The notes under the pieces are model-generated. The model was given only the letters and a program-made list of their open reading frames with translations, was not told the DNA's origin and ran no database searches. A DNA stretch of 64,000 nt. Source: Streptomyces sp. NBC_01116 (lineage in GTDB: Bacteria; Actinomycetota; Actinomycetes; Streptomycetales; Streptomycetaceae). Position numbers and translations under genes: made by a program. The stretch covers positions 2,170,001-2,234,000 of the forward strand of contig NZ_CP108644.1 of NCBI RefSeq assembly GCF_041435495.1. The letters run 5' to 3'. This document shows, piece by piece, positions 35,614-43,811 of the stretch; position 1 is the first letter of the stretch; each line of letters opens with the position of its first letter.

Positions 35614-36885
35614 TTACTTCCAGCCCTCGAGGAGCTTGCGGTAGGAGTCGCCGGTGGCCTTGGCGGCCTTCTCCGGCGTGGTCTGGCCGGTGAGGACCTT
35701 GGTGTACTCGATGCGCAGCGGCTCGAAGAGGCTGCCGCCCTCGGGGATCCAGGGGCGCTCGACGGCGGTCTCGACGACCGGCTTGAAGAAGCCGACGATC
35801 TCGCTGTCGACGGCCTCCTGCTTGGCGTACGCGGAGGTGCGGGTGGGCAGCAGGTTCAGCTCGCCGGCGGCGGTGGCCTGGCTGTCCACGGAGGTCATGT
35901 ACTCGACGAAGGCGTAGGAGGCGTCGAGGTTCTTGGAGCCGGCGTAGACGGCGAGGTTGTGGCCGCCCTGCGGGGCGCCCTGGGCGGCGGAGCCGGCCGG
36001 GACCGGGGCGACGCCGAGGTTGTCCTTGTCGGTGAACTCACTTCCGGTCAGGGTGTCGGCGACGGCCCAGGGGCCGTTGATCATCATCGCGACGTCGCCG
36101 TTCTTGAACGACTGCATCATGTTCTCCCAGCCGTCCGAGGCGTCCGTCTTCGCGGTGCCGTCGTCGACCAGGTCCTTGACCGCCTTGAACGCCTTGACGC
36201 CCTCGGGCTTGTCGATGGTGACGCTCTTGGAGGAGGCGTCGACCATGTCGCCGCCCTCGCCGTAGAGGAAGGAGAGGAAGTAGTACGGGTCGTCGCCGCG
36301 GAGGTAGAGACCGGTCTTGCCGGTCTTGTCCTTGATCTTCTCGGCCACGGTCTTGAGGTCGCCCAGATCGGCGGGCGCGTCGACGCCGGCCTCCTTGAAC
36401 ATCTTCTTGTTGTAGAAGATGCCCATGGAGTCGATGACCTGCGGGACGGCGTAGGTCTTGCCGTCGTACTCCGTGGACGCGACGGCCTGCTCGAGGAAGT
36501 CGTCCTGGTTCTTCAGGGCGGGGGTGCCGTCCAGCGGGGCCAGGTAGCCGAGGTTCGCGAAGTCCGGCGTCCAGGCGACCTCGGAGCGGATCACGTCGGG
36601 GGCGCCGTCGCCGGCCTGGGCCGCGTTCTTGAACTTGTTCTGCGCCTCGCCGAAGGGCACGTTGACGTACTTGACGTCGACCTTCGGGTGCTTCTTCTCG
36701 AAGCCCTCGGCCAGCTTCTTGAAGACCTTGTCCTCGCTGCCGACGCTGGAGGTGTCCCACCAGGTCACCGTGCCGGAGAGCTCGCCCGAGCTCTTGCCGC
36801 CGCCGGACTCCTCGTCGCTGCCGCAGGCGGTCGCCGCGAGCGCCAGGGCCGCGACCAGGGCGGTGGCCGTTATGCCACGTCGCAT
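35614..36885 (-). CDS. malE: Maltose/maltodextrin-binding lipoprotein MalE
   Basis: This is a 423-residue extracellular substrate-binding lipoprotein. The signal is MRRGITATALVAALALAATA followed by the lipidated Cys (lipobox LAATAC). The mature protein is a type 1 solute-binding fold, with 'GTVTWWDTSSVGSEDKVFKK' at its start and internal 'YDGKTYAVPQVIDSMGIFYN', typical of sugar-binding MalE/UgpB-like proteins. AAGGAG lies 5 bases before the ATG. It is the first gene of malEFG-agl-lacI and is divergent from malR across a 346-base control region containing CTTGC motifs. It captures maltodextrins released by the secreted amylase and pullulanase. Confidence 0.95.
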   Translation of the reverse strand: MRRGITATALVAALALAATACGSDEESGGGKSSGELSGTVTWWDTSSVGSEDKVFKKLAEGFEKKHPKVDVKYVNVPFGEAQNKFKNAAQAGDGAPDVIRSEVAWTPDFANLGYLAPLDGTPALKNQDDFLEQAVASTEYDGKTYAVPQVIDSMGIFYNKKMFKEAGVDAPADLGDLKTVAEKIKDKTGKTGLYLRGDDPYYFLSFLYGEGGDMVDASSKSVTIDKPEGVKAFKAVKDLVDDGTAKTDASDGWENMMQSFKNGDVAMMINGPWAVADTLTGSEFTDKDNLGVAPVPAGSAAQGAPQGGHNLAVYAGSKNLDASYAFVEYMTSVDSQATAAGELNLLPTRTSAYAKQEAVDSEIVGFFKPVVETAVERPWIPEGGSLFEPLRIEYTKVLTGQTTPEKAAKATGDSYRKLLEGWK

Positions 36886-36967
36886 CTGAACTCCTTCAAC
36901 TGCCGTACCGCTCCGTCGCGGCGCCGGGTCGACGTGAACGTAACAAGGATGAAAGACGACCGAAAGA

Positions 36968-37143
36968 CCTTGCGGAAGATTTCTGCAAGGCTTGGTGATC
37001 GTTACATTCGCGTGTCCTCAAGGTTGCCGTCAAGCCCCTTGACGACACTCCCTCATCCCTGGCAGGGGCAGGCGGGACACGGCCTGTCCGCAGTGCGACG
37101 ATCCGACCGCAGCCCGCGATCGGGGGCCGCAAGTCCTTGCAAG
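36968..37143. promoter_or_regulatory. Candidate MalR operators in the malE-malR divergent control region
   Basis: CCTTGC (36968-36973) and GCAAGG (36985-36990) form an inverted repeat with an 11-base spacer, 83 bases upstream of malE. A second motif, CCTTGCAAGACGTTGCC (37135-37151), contains the perfect palindrome CTTGCAAG (37136-37143), about 90 bases upstream of malR. Both match the words found before the amylase gene. MalR autoregulation and mal repression from such sites is known for Streptomyces; the exact sites are inferred here. Confidence 0.6.
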
Positions 37144-37231
37144 ACGTTGCCGGAAAGCCCTCGCGTCTCCGCCTCCGCGCCACCCCGTACACAGTGGGCA
37201 ATCCGACACCGGCCCGGTACAGTCCCATCCC

Positions 37232-38275
37232 ATGACCGCACGGCTTGCCGATATCGCAACTCAGGCGGGGGTCAGCGAAGCAACGGTCAGCCGGGTCCTG
37301 AACGGCAAGCCCGGAGTCGCGGCGACCACCCGCGAATCCGTCCTCGCGGCGCTCGACGTCCTGGGGTACGAACGTCCGGTGCGACTGCGCAGGCGCAGCG
37401 CGGGACTGGTCGGACTGATCACCCCGGAGCTGGAGAACCCGATCTTCCCGGCGCTGGCGCAGGTCATCGGCCAGGCGCTGACCCGGCAGGGCTACACCCC
37501 GGTGCTGGCGACCCAGACGCCCGGCGGCTCCACCGAGGACGAACTCACCGAAATGCTGGTGGACCGGGGCGTTTCCGGCATCATCTTCGTCTCCGGGCTG
37601 CACGCGGACACCTCGGCCGACATGCAGCGCTACGAGCAACTGCGCGGCCAGGGCGTGCCCTTCGTCCTGGTGAACGGCTTCTCCGCCAAGGTGCAGGCGC
37701 CGTTCATCTCCCCGGACGACCGGGCGGCGATGCGCCTCGCGGTGACCCACCTGGTGGCACTCGGCCACACCCGTATCGGCCTGGCGGTCGGCCCCAAGCG
37801 CTTCGTGCCGGTGCTCCGCAAGATCGAGGGCTTCCACGCGACGATGCGGGAGCAGCTGGGACTCGCACCGGACGAGGTGGAGGAGTTGATCCAGCACTCT
37901 CTGTACACCCTGGAGGGCGGCCAGGCCGCCGCCTCCGCCCTGATGGAGCGGGGCTGCACGGCGGTCGTGTGCGCGAGCGACATGATGGCGCTCGGGGCGA
38001 TCCGGGCGGCCCGCCGGCTGTCGAGGGACGTGCCGCGCGACCTCTCGGTCGTGGGCTACGACGATTCGCCGCTCATAGCGTTCACGGACCCGCCGCTGAC
38101 GACGATCCGGCAGCCGGTGACGGCGATGGGCCAGGCCGCCGTCCGCACGCTCCTGGAGGAGATCGGCGGAACCCCGGCACCGCACAGTGAGTTCGTCTTC
38201 ATGCCCGAGCTGGTGGTCCGCGGCTCGACGGCCTCGGGCCCCGCAGGCGGCTCGGGGTCACTCCCTCGTCCTTGA
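37232..38275 (+). CDS. malR: Maltose regulator MalR (LacI family)
   Basis: This is a 347-residue repressor. The LacI helix-turn-helix is MTARLADIATQAGVSEATVS then RVLNGKPGV, with the hinge 'AALDVLGYERPVRLRRRS'. The sugar-sensing core ends 'TTIRQPVTAMGQAAVRTLL...ELVVRGSTA'. It is divergent from malE, the position held by malR in other Streptomyces, and probably represses malEFG-agl, the secreted amylase and itself until maltodextrins are present. It has a close paralogue at 30865-31911. The ATG start at 37232 follows a region with no strong Shine-Dalgarno sequence. Confidence 0.93.
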   Translation: MTARLADIATQAGVSEATVSRVLNGKPGVAATTRESVLAALDVLGYERPVRLRRRSAGLVGLITPELENPIFPALAQVIGQALTRQGYTPVLATQTPGGSTEDELTEMLVDRGVSGIIFVSGLHADTSADMQRYEQLRGQGVPFVLVNGFSAKVQAPFISPDDRAAMRLAVTHLVALGHTRIGLAVGPKRFVPVLRKIEGFHATMREQLGLAPDEVEELIQHSLYTLEGGQAAASALMERGCTAVVCASDMMALGAIRAARRLSRDVPRDLSVVGYDDSPLIAFTDPPLTTIRQPVTAMGQAAVRTLLEEIGGTPAPHSEFVFMPELVVRGSTASGPAGGSGSLPRP

Positions 38276-38333
38276 GACGCAGGACGTGCGGCCGGAACCC
38301 GACCGGAGGATGATCGGGGGCAGGGGAATCACT

Positions 38334-39332
38334 ATGGAAGACTCTCTGCCTATGGGTGAAACACAGCTGACAACGCACGAAGGCCGGTCGACGGCCGATC
38401 CTTCACCCATCGCGGCCGAGGCGGCCCCCGAAGCCGCCACCGCGTCCACCACTCCCCCGGCTTCCGGGAAGACCGGCCGGCTGCTCGCCCGGCTCCGCTC
38501 CCTGCGGACGCCGCGCCGCCCCCGGCTCTGGTTCGAGATCCTGCTCATCGCGGTCAGTTACTGGCTGTACTCGCTCGTGCGCAATGCCGTGCCGGAGCAG
38601 AAGGCACAGGCGCTGCGCAACGCGGACTGGATCTGGTCGGCGGAGAAGTCCCTGGGCCTCGCTTTCGAGGAAACGGTCAACCACGCGGTCAATTCCGTGA
38701 CATGGCTGATCGTGTCGATGAACTACTACTACGCGACGCTGCACTTCGTCGTGACCATCGGCGTCCTCGTCTGGCTGTTCCGCCGCCACCCGGGCCGTTA
38801 CGCGGCGACGCGGCTGGTCCTCTTCGCGACGACGGCCGTGGCCCTGCTCGGCTACTACCTCTACCCGCTGGCGCCACCGCGTCTGATGAACGGCGCGAAC
38901 TTCATCGACACCGTGCTCGTGCACGAGACGTGGGGCTCGATGGCGTCGGGCAACTTCAAGAACATGTCGAACCAGTACGCGGCGATGCCGTCGATGCACA
39001 TCGGCTGGTCGCTCTGGTGCGGCCTGACGATCTTCGCCCTGGCCTCGGCGCCCTGGGCCCGCATCCTGGGCCTGCTCTACCCGACGCTCACCCTGGTCGT
39101 CATCGTGGCCACCGCCAACCACTTCTGGCTGGACGCGGTGGGCGGCATGGCCTGCCTGGCGTTCGGCTACGGGGTCTCCCGCGTCTGGTACGGCTCGCTG
39201 CCGCACCGGCTGCCGAAGTGGGTCCCGACCGGCAAGAGCCGCCTGACCGCCCTGCGGACCAGACTCCCGCGCCCGGCATCGGAACCGGACCCGCAGCCCG
39301 CACCGCAGACGACGGGCTCGCGGAGGCCGTAG
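38334..39332 (+). CDS. PAP2-type membrane phosphatase (inositolphosphotransferase-like)
   Basis: This is a membrane protein of about 332 residues. After a disordered N-terminus (to about 60), about six helices carry the PAP2_3-type phosphatase motifs: YYLYPLAPPRLM, then the catalytic 'AMPSMHIGWSLWCG' with His, and 'ATANHFWLDAVGG' with the second His-Asp. Such enzymes dephosphorylate lipid phosphates or transfer inositol-phosphate head groups; which applies here is not clear. ATG 38334 is preferred, with ATG 38352 as an alternative. It follows malR by 58 bases in the same direction and may be read through from it. A repeat array lies downstream. Confidence 0.85.
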   Translation: MEDSLPMGETQLTTHEGRSTADPSPIAAEAAPEAATASTTPPASGKTGRLLARLRSLRTPRRPRLWFEILLIAVSYWLYSLVRNAVPEQKAQALRNADWIWSAEKSLGLAFEETVNHAVNSVTWLIVSMNYYYATLHFVVTIGVLVWLFRRHPGRYAATRLVLFATTAVALLGYYLYPLAPPRLMNGANFIDTVLVHETWGSMASGNFKNMSNQYAAMPSMHIGWSLWCGLTIFALASAPWARILGLLYPTLTLVVIVATANHFWLDAVGGMACLAFGYGVSRVWYGSLPHRLPKWVPTGKSRLTALRTRLPRPASEPDPQPAPQTTGSRRP

Positions 39333-39360
39333 CCCGGACCGTTTCCGGCCGTTCTCTCGG

Positions 39361-39532
39361 GCCCGTCCGGCGCTGAGGACAGCCTTCCAGCCCGCCCGGC
39401 CCTTGAGGATGTCCTTTCCAGCCCGTCCGGCGCTAGAGGACGTCCCTTCCAGCCCGTCCGGCGCTAGAGGACGTCCCTTCCAGCCCGTCCGGCGCTAGAG
39501 GACGTCCCTTCCAGCCCGTCCGGCGCTTGAGG
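39361..39532. repeat. 31-bp tandem repeat array of the GCCCGTCCGGCGCT family
   Basis: Three identical 31-base units (GCCCGTCCGGCGCTAGAGGA plus CGTCCCTTCCA) lie at 39421-39451, 39452-39482 and 39483-39513. Two degenerate units precede them (39361-39389, 39390-39420) and a partial unit follows (39514-39532). A GGGGCGGAGCCCC hairpin follows at 39543-39555. The same core appears on the other strand at 57303-57424. It lies between the PAP2 gene and the end of glnE and may act in termination. Confidence 0.85.
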
Positions 39533-39594
39533 AGCGGGGTCCGGGGCGGAGCCCCGAGGGGTCCGGGGCGGGACGCCCCGGGCCGGGCGGACGC

Positions 39595-42591
39595 CTAGGA
39601 CACCGCCCCGTAGAACCGCTCCTCCACCACCGCCCGCGCCCTCCGCGTAATCCGACGGTAGTCGTCCAGCATGTCCCCGACATGCCCCGGCTCGTACCCC
39701 AGGTACCGCCCGACCGCCGCCACCTCACGCGGGTCGGACGGAAACGTGTCGCCCGCCCGCCCCCGCACCAGCATCACCGCGTTGCGCACCCGCGTCGCCA
39801 GCACCCACGCCTCGTCCAGCGTCTGCGCGTCCTCCGCCGGAATCAGCTCCGCGGCGCACGCGGCGGCCAGCGCCTCGCGCGTGCGCGTCGTACGGAGCCC
39901 CGGCTCCGCCCACCCGTGCTGCATCTGCATCAGCTGCACGGTCCACTCGACGTCGCTCAGCCCACCCCGCCCCAGCTTCGTGTGGAGCGTGGGATCGGCG
40001 CCGCGCGGCATCCGCTCGGACTCCATCCGCGCCTTGAGCCGGCGGATCTCCCGTACGGCGTCCTCGCCGAGCCCTTCCATCGGATACCGCAGCGGATCGA
40101 CCAGCTCGATGAAGTCGCGCCCCAGCTCCTCGTCGCCCGCCACCGGCTCGGCCCGCAGCAGCGCCTGGCTCTCCCAGGCCAGCGACCAGCGCCGGTAGTA
40201 GGCCTCGTACGACTTCAGGGTGCGGACCAGCGGCCCGCTCTTGCCCTCCGGGCGCAGGTCGGCGTCGATCAGGAGCGGCGGATCGGCGGTCGGCAGCTGG
40301 AGCAGCCGCCGCATCTCCGCGATGACCGTGTTGGCGGCACGGGCCGCCTCCTCGTCGCTCACGCCCTCGCGCGGCCGGTGGACGAAGAGGACGTCGGCGT
40401 CGGAGCCGTAGCTCAGCTCGTGCCCGCCGAAGCGGCCCATGCCGATGACCGCGAACCGGGTCGGCAGGGTGTCGCCCCACTGCGCGCGGACGGCGGCCCG
40501 CAGCGCGCCCGCGACGGTGGCGGCGTTGAGGTCGCTGACGGCCGAGCCGACCCGGTCGACGAGGGCCCCGTGGTCCTGCTCGGCGGGGTTGTCCTCGGTG
40601 CCGTACGAGCCGATGAGGTCGGCGGCCGTCGTGCGGAACAGCTCGCGGCGGCGCACCCCGCGCACCACCGCGACGGCCGACTCCGCGTCCCCGGCACGCC
40701 CCACCGCGGCCAGTATCTCCTGCTCCAGGTGGGCCCGGGTGCGGGGCGTGAGCCCCTCCGGGTCGCCGAGGATCGCCACCGCCTCCGGGGCCCGCATCAG
40801 CAGGTCCGGGGCGAGGCGGCCGGCGGAGAGGACCCGGGCGAGGTTCTCCGCGGCGGCGCCCTCGTCGCGCAGGAGCCGCAGGTACCACGGGGTCTTGCCC
40901 AGCGCGTCGGACACCTTGCGGAAGCCCAGGAGCCCGGCGTCCGGGTCGGCGGAGTCCGCGAACCAGCCGAGCAGCACCGGCAGCAGGGTGCGCTGGATGG
41001 CGGCCTTGCGGGTGACCCCGGAGGAGAGGGCCTCCAGGTGCCGCAGGGCGGCGGCCGGGTCGGCGTACCCGAGGGCTTCCAGGCGGATCGCGGCCGCCTT
41101 CGCGCTGAGCCGGGACTCGGCTGGGGCCAGCTGGGCGACGGCGTCCAGCAGCGGCCGGTAGAAGATCTTCTCGTGCAGCCGCCGTACGACGGAGGCGTGC
41201 CGCTTCCAGGCCTTGGTCAGCTCGGTCACCGGGTCGGTGCGCATCCCGAGCGACCGGCCGAGCCGCCGCAGGTCCGCCTCGTCCTCGGGGACGAGGTGGG
41301 TACGGCGCAGCCGGTAGAGCTGGATGCGGTGCTCCATGGAGCGCAGGAAGCGGTACGCCTCGTCGAGCTGGGCGGCGTCCGCGCGCCCCACGTACCCGCC
41401 CTCCGCGAGCGCCCGCAGCGCCTCGAGGGTGGAGCCGCTGTGCAGCGAGGCGTCGCTGCGCCCGTGCACCAGCTGGAGGAGCTGCACCGCGAACTCGACG
41501 TCCCGCAGCCCGCCGGGGCCGAGCTTCAGCTCCCGCTCGATCCGGTCGGCGGGGATGTTGTCGACGACGCGGCGGCGCATCTTCTGCACGTCGGGGACGA
41601 AGTTCTCCCGGTCGGCGGCCCCCCAGACGAGCGGCGACACCGCCTCGACGTACTCCGCGCCCAGCTCGGGATCGCCGGCCACCGCGCGGGCCTTCAGCAG
41701 CGCCTGGAACTCCCAGGTCTTGGCCCAGCGCTGGTAGTAGGCGAGATGGGAGCTGAGGGTGCGCACCAGCGGCCCGTTGCGGCCCTCGGGGCGGAGGTTG
41801 GCGTCGACCTCCCAGATGGTGCCCTCGACGGTGGTCTCGGAGCAGATCCTCATCATGTGGGCGGCCAGCCGGGTGGCGGCCTGCATGGCCTTGGTCTCGT
41901 CGGCCCCGTCGCGCGCCTCCCCGACGAAGATCACGTCGACGTCGGAGACGTAGTTCAGCTCGCGCCCGCCGCACTTGCCCATCGCGACGACGGCGAGCCG
42001 GCACCGGGCCGCGTCCTCGGGTGCGGCCGTCCGGGCGATGGCGAGAGCGGCGCGCAGGGTGGCGGTGGCGAGGTCGGCCAGTTCGGCGGCGGTCTGCGCG
42101 AGGTCGGTCGTCCCGCACACGTCCCGGGCGGCGAGGGTGAGCAGACACCTGCGGTAGGCGACCCGCAGCGAGTCCGGGTCGACGGCGTCGGCGAGCCCAC
42201 GCTCGAACTCGGCGACCCCGGGGTTCAGGTCGACCGCCTCGTACGTGACGAGCGTCTGCCAGTCGCGCGGGTGGCGGGCCAGGTGGTCCCCGAGCGCCTC
42301 CGAGGCGCCGAGGACCCCGAGGAGCCGGTCGCGCAGGGGCTTGGCGGTGACGAGGGTGTCGAGCAGCACCTGCCGCTCGCTCTCCGTCTCGGCCTCGACG
42401 ATCCGGACCAGGCCGCGCAGGGCCAGGTCCGGGTCGGCGGTGGCCCCGAGCGCCTCCAGGAGGACCGGGTCCGAGCGTACGGAGGCCAGCGTGTCCAGGC
42501 CGAGGAGCTGGTCCGCGGCGGACGGGTCGGTGAATCCGTGCCGCAGCAGCCTGGTGAACGTACTGCTCCTGCGCCCCGGCGCCGTCGTCAT
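39595..42591 (-). CDS. glnE: Bifunctional glutamine synthetase adenylyltransferase/deadenylylase
   Basis: This is a 998-residue cytoplasmic enzyme. It attaches AMP to a Tyr of GSI (GlnA) and removes it by phosphorolysis, turning GSI down or up according to nitrogen status. It has two nucleotidyltransferase halves. The N-terminal deadenylylase motif MGKCGGRELNYVSDVDVIFV lies at about 204-223 and the C-terminal adenylylase motif GMGRFGGHELSYGSDADVLF at about 717-736. Each has GxxSDxD metal ligands, and each is followed by a helical GlnE domain. It stands alone between repeats and the HemK-like gene. Its usual target, GSI GlnA, is not in this window; the GSI-like protein at 49356 lacks the usual adenylylation motif. 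Confidence 0.97.
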   Translation of the reverse strand: MTTAPGRRSSTFTRLLRHGFTDPSAADQLLGLDTLASVRSDPVLLEALGATADPDLALRGLVRIVEAETESERQVLLDTLVTAKPLRDRLLGVLGASEALGDHLARHPRDWQTLVTYEAVDLNPGVAEFERGLADAVDPDSLRVAYRRCLLTLAARDVCGTTDLAQTAAELADLATATLRAALAIARTAAPEDAARCRLAVVAMGKCGGRELNYVSDVDVIFVGEARDGADETKAMQAATRLAAHMMRICSETTVEGTIWEVDANLRPEGRNGPLVRTLSSHLAYYQRWAKTWEFQALLKARAVAGDPELGAEYVEAVSPLVWGAADRENFVPDVQKMRRRVVDNIPADRIERELKLGPGGLRDVEFAVQLLQLVHGRSDASLHSGSTLEALRALAEGGYVGRADAAQLDEAYRFLRSMEHRIQLYRLRRTHLVPEDEADLRRLGRSLGMRTDPVTELTKAWKRHASVVRRLHEKIFYRPLLDAVAQLAPAESRLSAKAAAIRLEALGYADPAAALRHLEALSSGVTRKAAIQRTLLPVLLGWFADSADPDAGLLGFRKVSDALGKTPWYLRLLRDEGAAAENLARVLSAGRLAPDLLMRAPEAVAILGDPEGLTPRTRAHLEQEILAAVGRAGDAESAVAVVRGVRRRELFRTTAADLIGSYGTEDNPAEQDHGALVDRVGSAVSDLNAATVAGALRAAVRAQWGDTLPTRFAVIGMGRFGGHELSYGSDADVLFVHRPREGVSDEEAARAANTVIAEMRRLLQLPTADPPLLIDADLRPEGKSGPLVRTLKSYEAYYRRWSLAWESQALLRAEPVAGDEELGRDFIELVDPLRYPMEGLGEDAVREIRRLKARMESERMPRGADPTLHTKLGRGGLSDVEWTVQLMQMQHGWAEPGLRTTRTREALAAACAAELIPAEDAQTLDEAWVLATRVRNAVMLVRGRAGDTFPSDPREVAAVGRYLGYEPGHVGDMLDDYRRITRRARAVVEERFYGAVS

Positions 42592-42675
42592 TCCGTGCTC
42601 TCCCGCCAGCCGAACCGAACGCGTGTTCCCGGTCGCCCCGGGTGTGGCTCGTCGCCGCCCCGGGGCCCTTCGAGC

Positions 42676-43557
42676 CTAGTCCTGTGCCGCCGGGTTCGGG
42701 GCGGCGGCGGGGTCCGGCCCCGGGGAATTCCCCGGCTGTTCCGCCGCCGGGACGGTGGCCTCCGCGACTGCCGCGACCTGGACCGTCCCGACGAGGACGG
42801 TGGCGTACAGCTCCTCGGAGACCAGGACCCGGGGGCTCAGCCCGGCGGCGTGCAGGACCTCGACCGCCGTGTCGCGCTGGCGTTCGCTCGCCTCCACGAG
42901 CAGGCTGCCGCCGGGCGCGAGCCACTGGGGCGCTTCGGCCGCGACCCGGCGCATGACGTCGAGCCCGTCGCCGCCCCCGTCCAGGGCGACGCGCGGTTCG
43001 TGGACGCGGGCCTCGGCGGGCAGCAGCTCGACGTCGCCGGTCGGGACGTACGGCACATTGGCGAGCAGCACGTCGACCCGGCCGCGCAGGGTGGCGGGCA
43101 GCGGGGCGAACAGGTCGCCCTCGTAGACGTGTCCCAGGTCGCCGACGTTGCGCCGGGCGCAGCGCACGGCGGCGGGTTCGACGTCGCAGGCGTGCAGTTC
43201 GGCCGTGTCCGCGGCGGCGGCGAGCGCGACGCCGAGCGCGCCGGAGCCGCAGCACAGGTCGACGACGACGGCGCGGCGGGGCGCGAGGGCGGCGGCCCGC
43301 GCGACCAGGAACTCCGTACGGCGGCGGGGCACGAAGACGCCCGTGTCGACGGCGAAGCGGCGGCCGTGGAAGTCCGCCCAGCCCAGGACGTGTTCGAGCG
43401 GCAGCCCGGCGGCCCGGCGCTCGACGAGGGAGGACAGTTCGCCGGCGGACGCGGCGGCCTCGTGGAGGAGACGGGCCTCGTCCTCGGCGAAGACACAGCC
43501 GGCGCGGCGGAGGGCGAGGACGGTGGAGGAGAGGGAAGTCAACGGGTGAACCGGCAT
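42676..43557 (-). CDS. HemK/PrmC-like N5-glutamine methyltransferase family protein
   Basis: This is a 293-residue SAM methyltransferase. An N-terminal helical region is followed by the HemK-type 'PLEHVLGWADFHGRRFAVD...FVPRRRTEFLV' and motif I VVDLCCGSGALGVALAA. The active-site motif reads NVPY (LLANVPYVPTGDVELLP) instead of the NPPY of true PrmC enzymes. This is the 'putative protein N5-glutamine methyltransferase' subfamily of actinobacteria, probably not the main release-factor enzyme. The acceptor is unknown. It is encoded 84 bases upstream of glnE on the same strand, so it could be co-transcribed with it. The Pro/Ala-rich tail is disordered. Confidence 0.88.
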   Translation of the reverse strand: MPVHPLTSLSSTVLALRRAGCVFAEDEARLLHEAAASAGELSSLVERRAAGLPLEHVLGWADFHGRRFAVDTGVFVPRRRTEFLVARAAALAPRRAVVVDLCCGSGALGVALAAAADTAELHACDVEPAAVRCARRNVGDLGHVYEGDLFAPLPATLRGRVDVLLANVPYVPTGDVELLPAEARVHEPRVALDGGGDGLDVMRRVAAEAPQWLAPGGSLLVEASERQRDTAVEVLHAAGLSPRVLVSEELYATVLVGTVQVAAVAEATVPAAEQPGNSPGPDPAAAPNPAAQD

Positions 43558-43811
43558 ACGAGCGGAGCCTTTCGGGGAAACCGATGGGCGCTCCGCGATC
43601 GGCTTATGCCGTCCGGTCGGCTGCTGCCGGTCGTCCGACGCGGTCGCGCGGGGTGAGCACCCGGCCTGATCCAGCGGTAATGGGTCTCACCTCCTCGGAC
43701 GGTCTCGTCGATCCCCGTGGCGTACGGGGGTGGTAACACTACAACAGCCCGCTCCCGCACCCGTACGGGGCGCGGGAGCGGGCTGTCGGCACGTATCCCG
43801 GTGTCGCTCTC

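Noticed and set aside
39361..39532. Possible CRISPR array
   Set aside because: The units are directly contiguous with no unique spacers and no cas genes are nearby; this is a simple tandem repeat.
39682..43656. A 1,324-codon plus-strand open reading frame
   Set aside because: Antisense to glnE and the HemK-like gene; caused by high third-position GC. No motifs, and the real genes are unambiguous.
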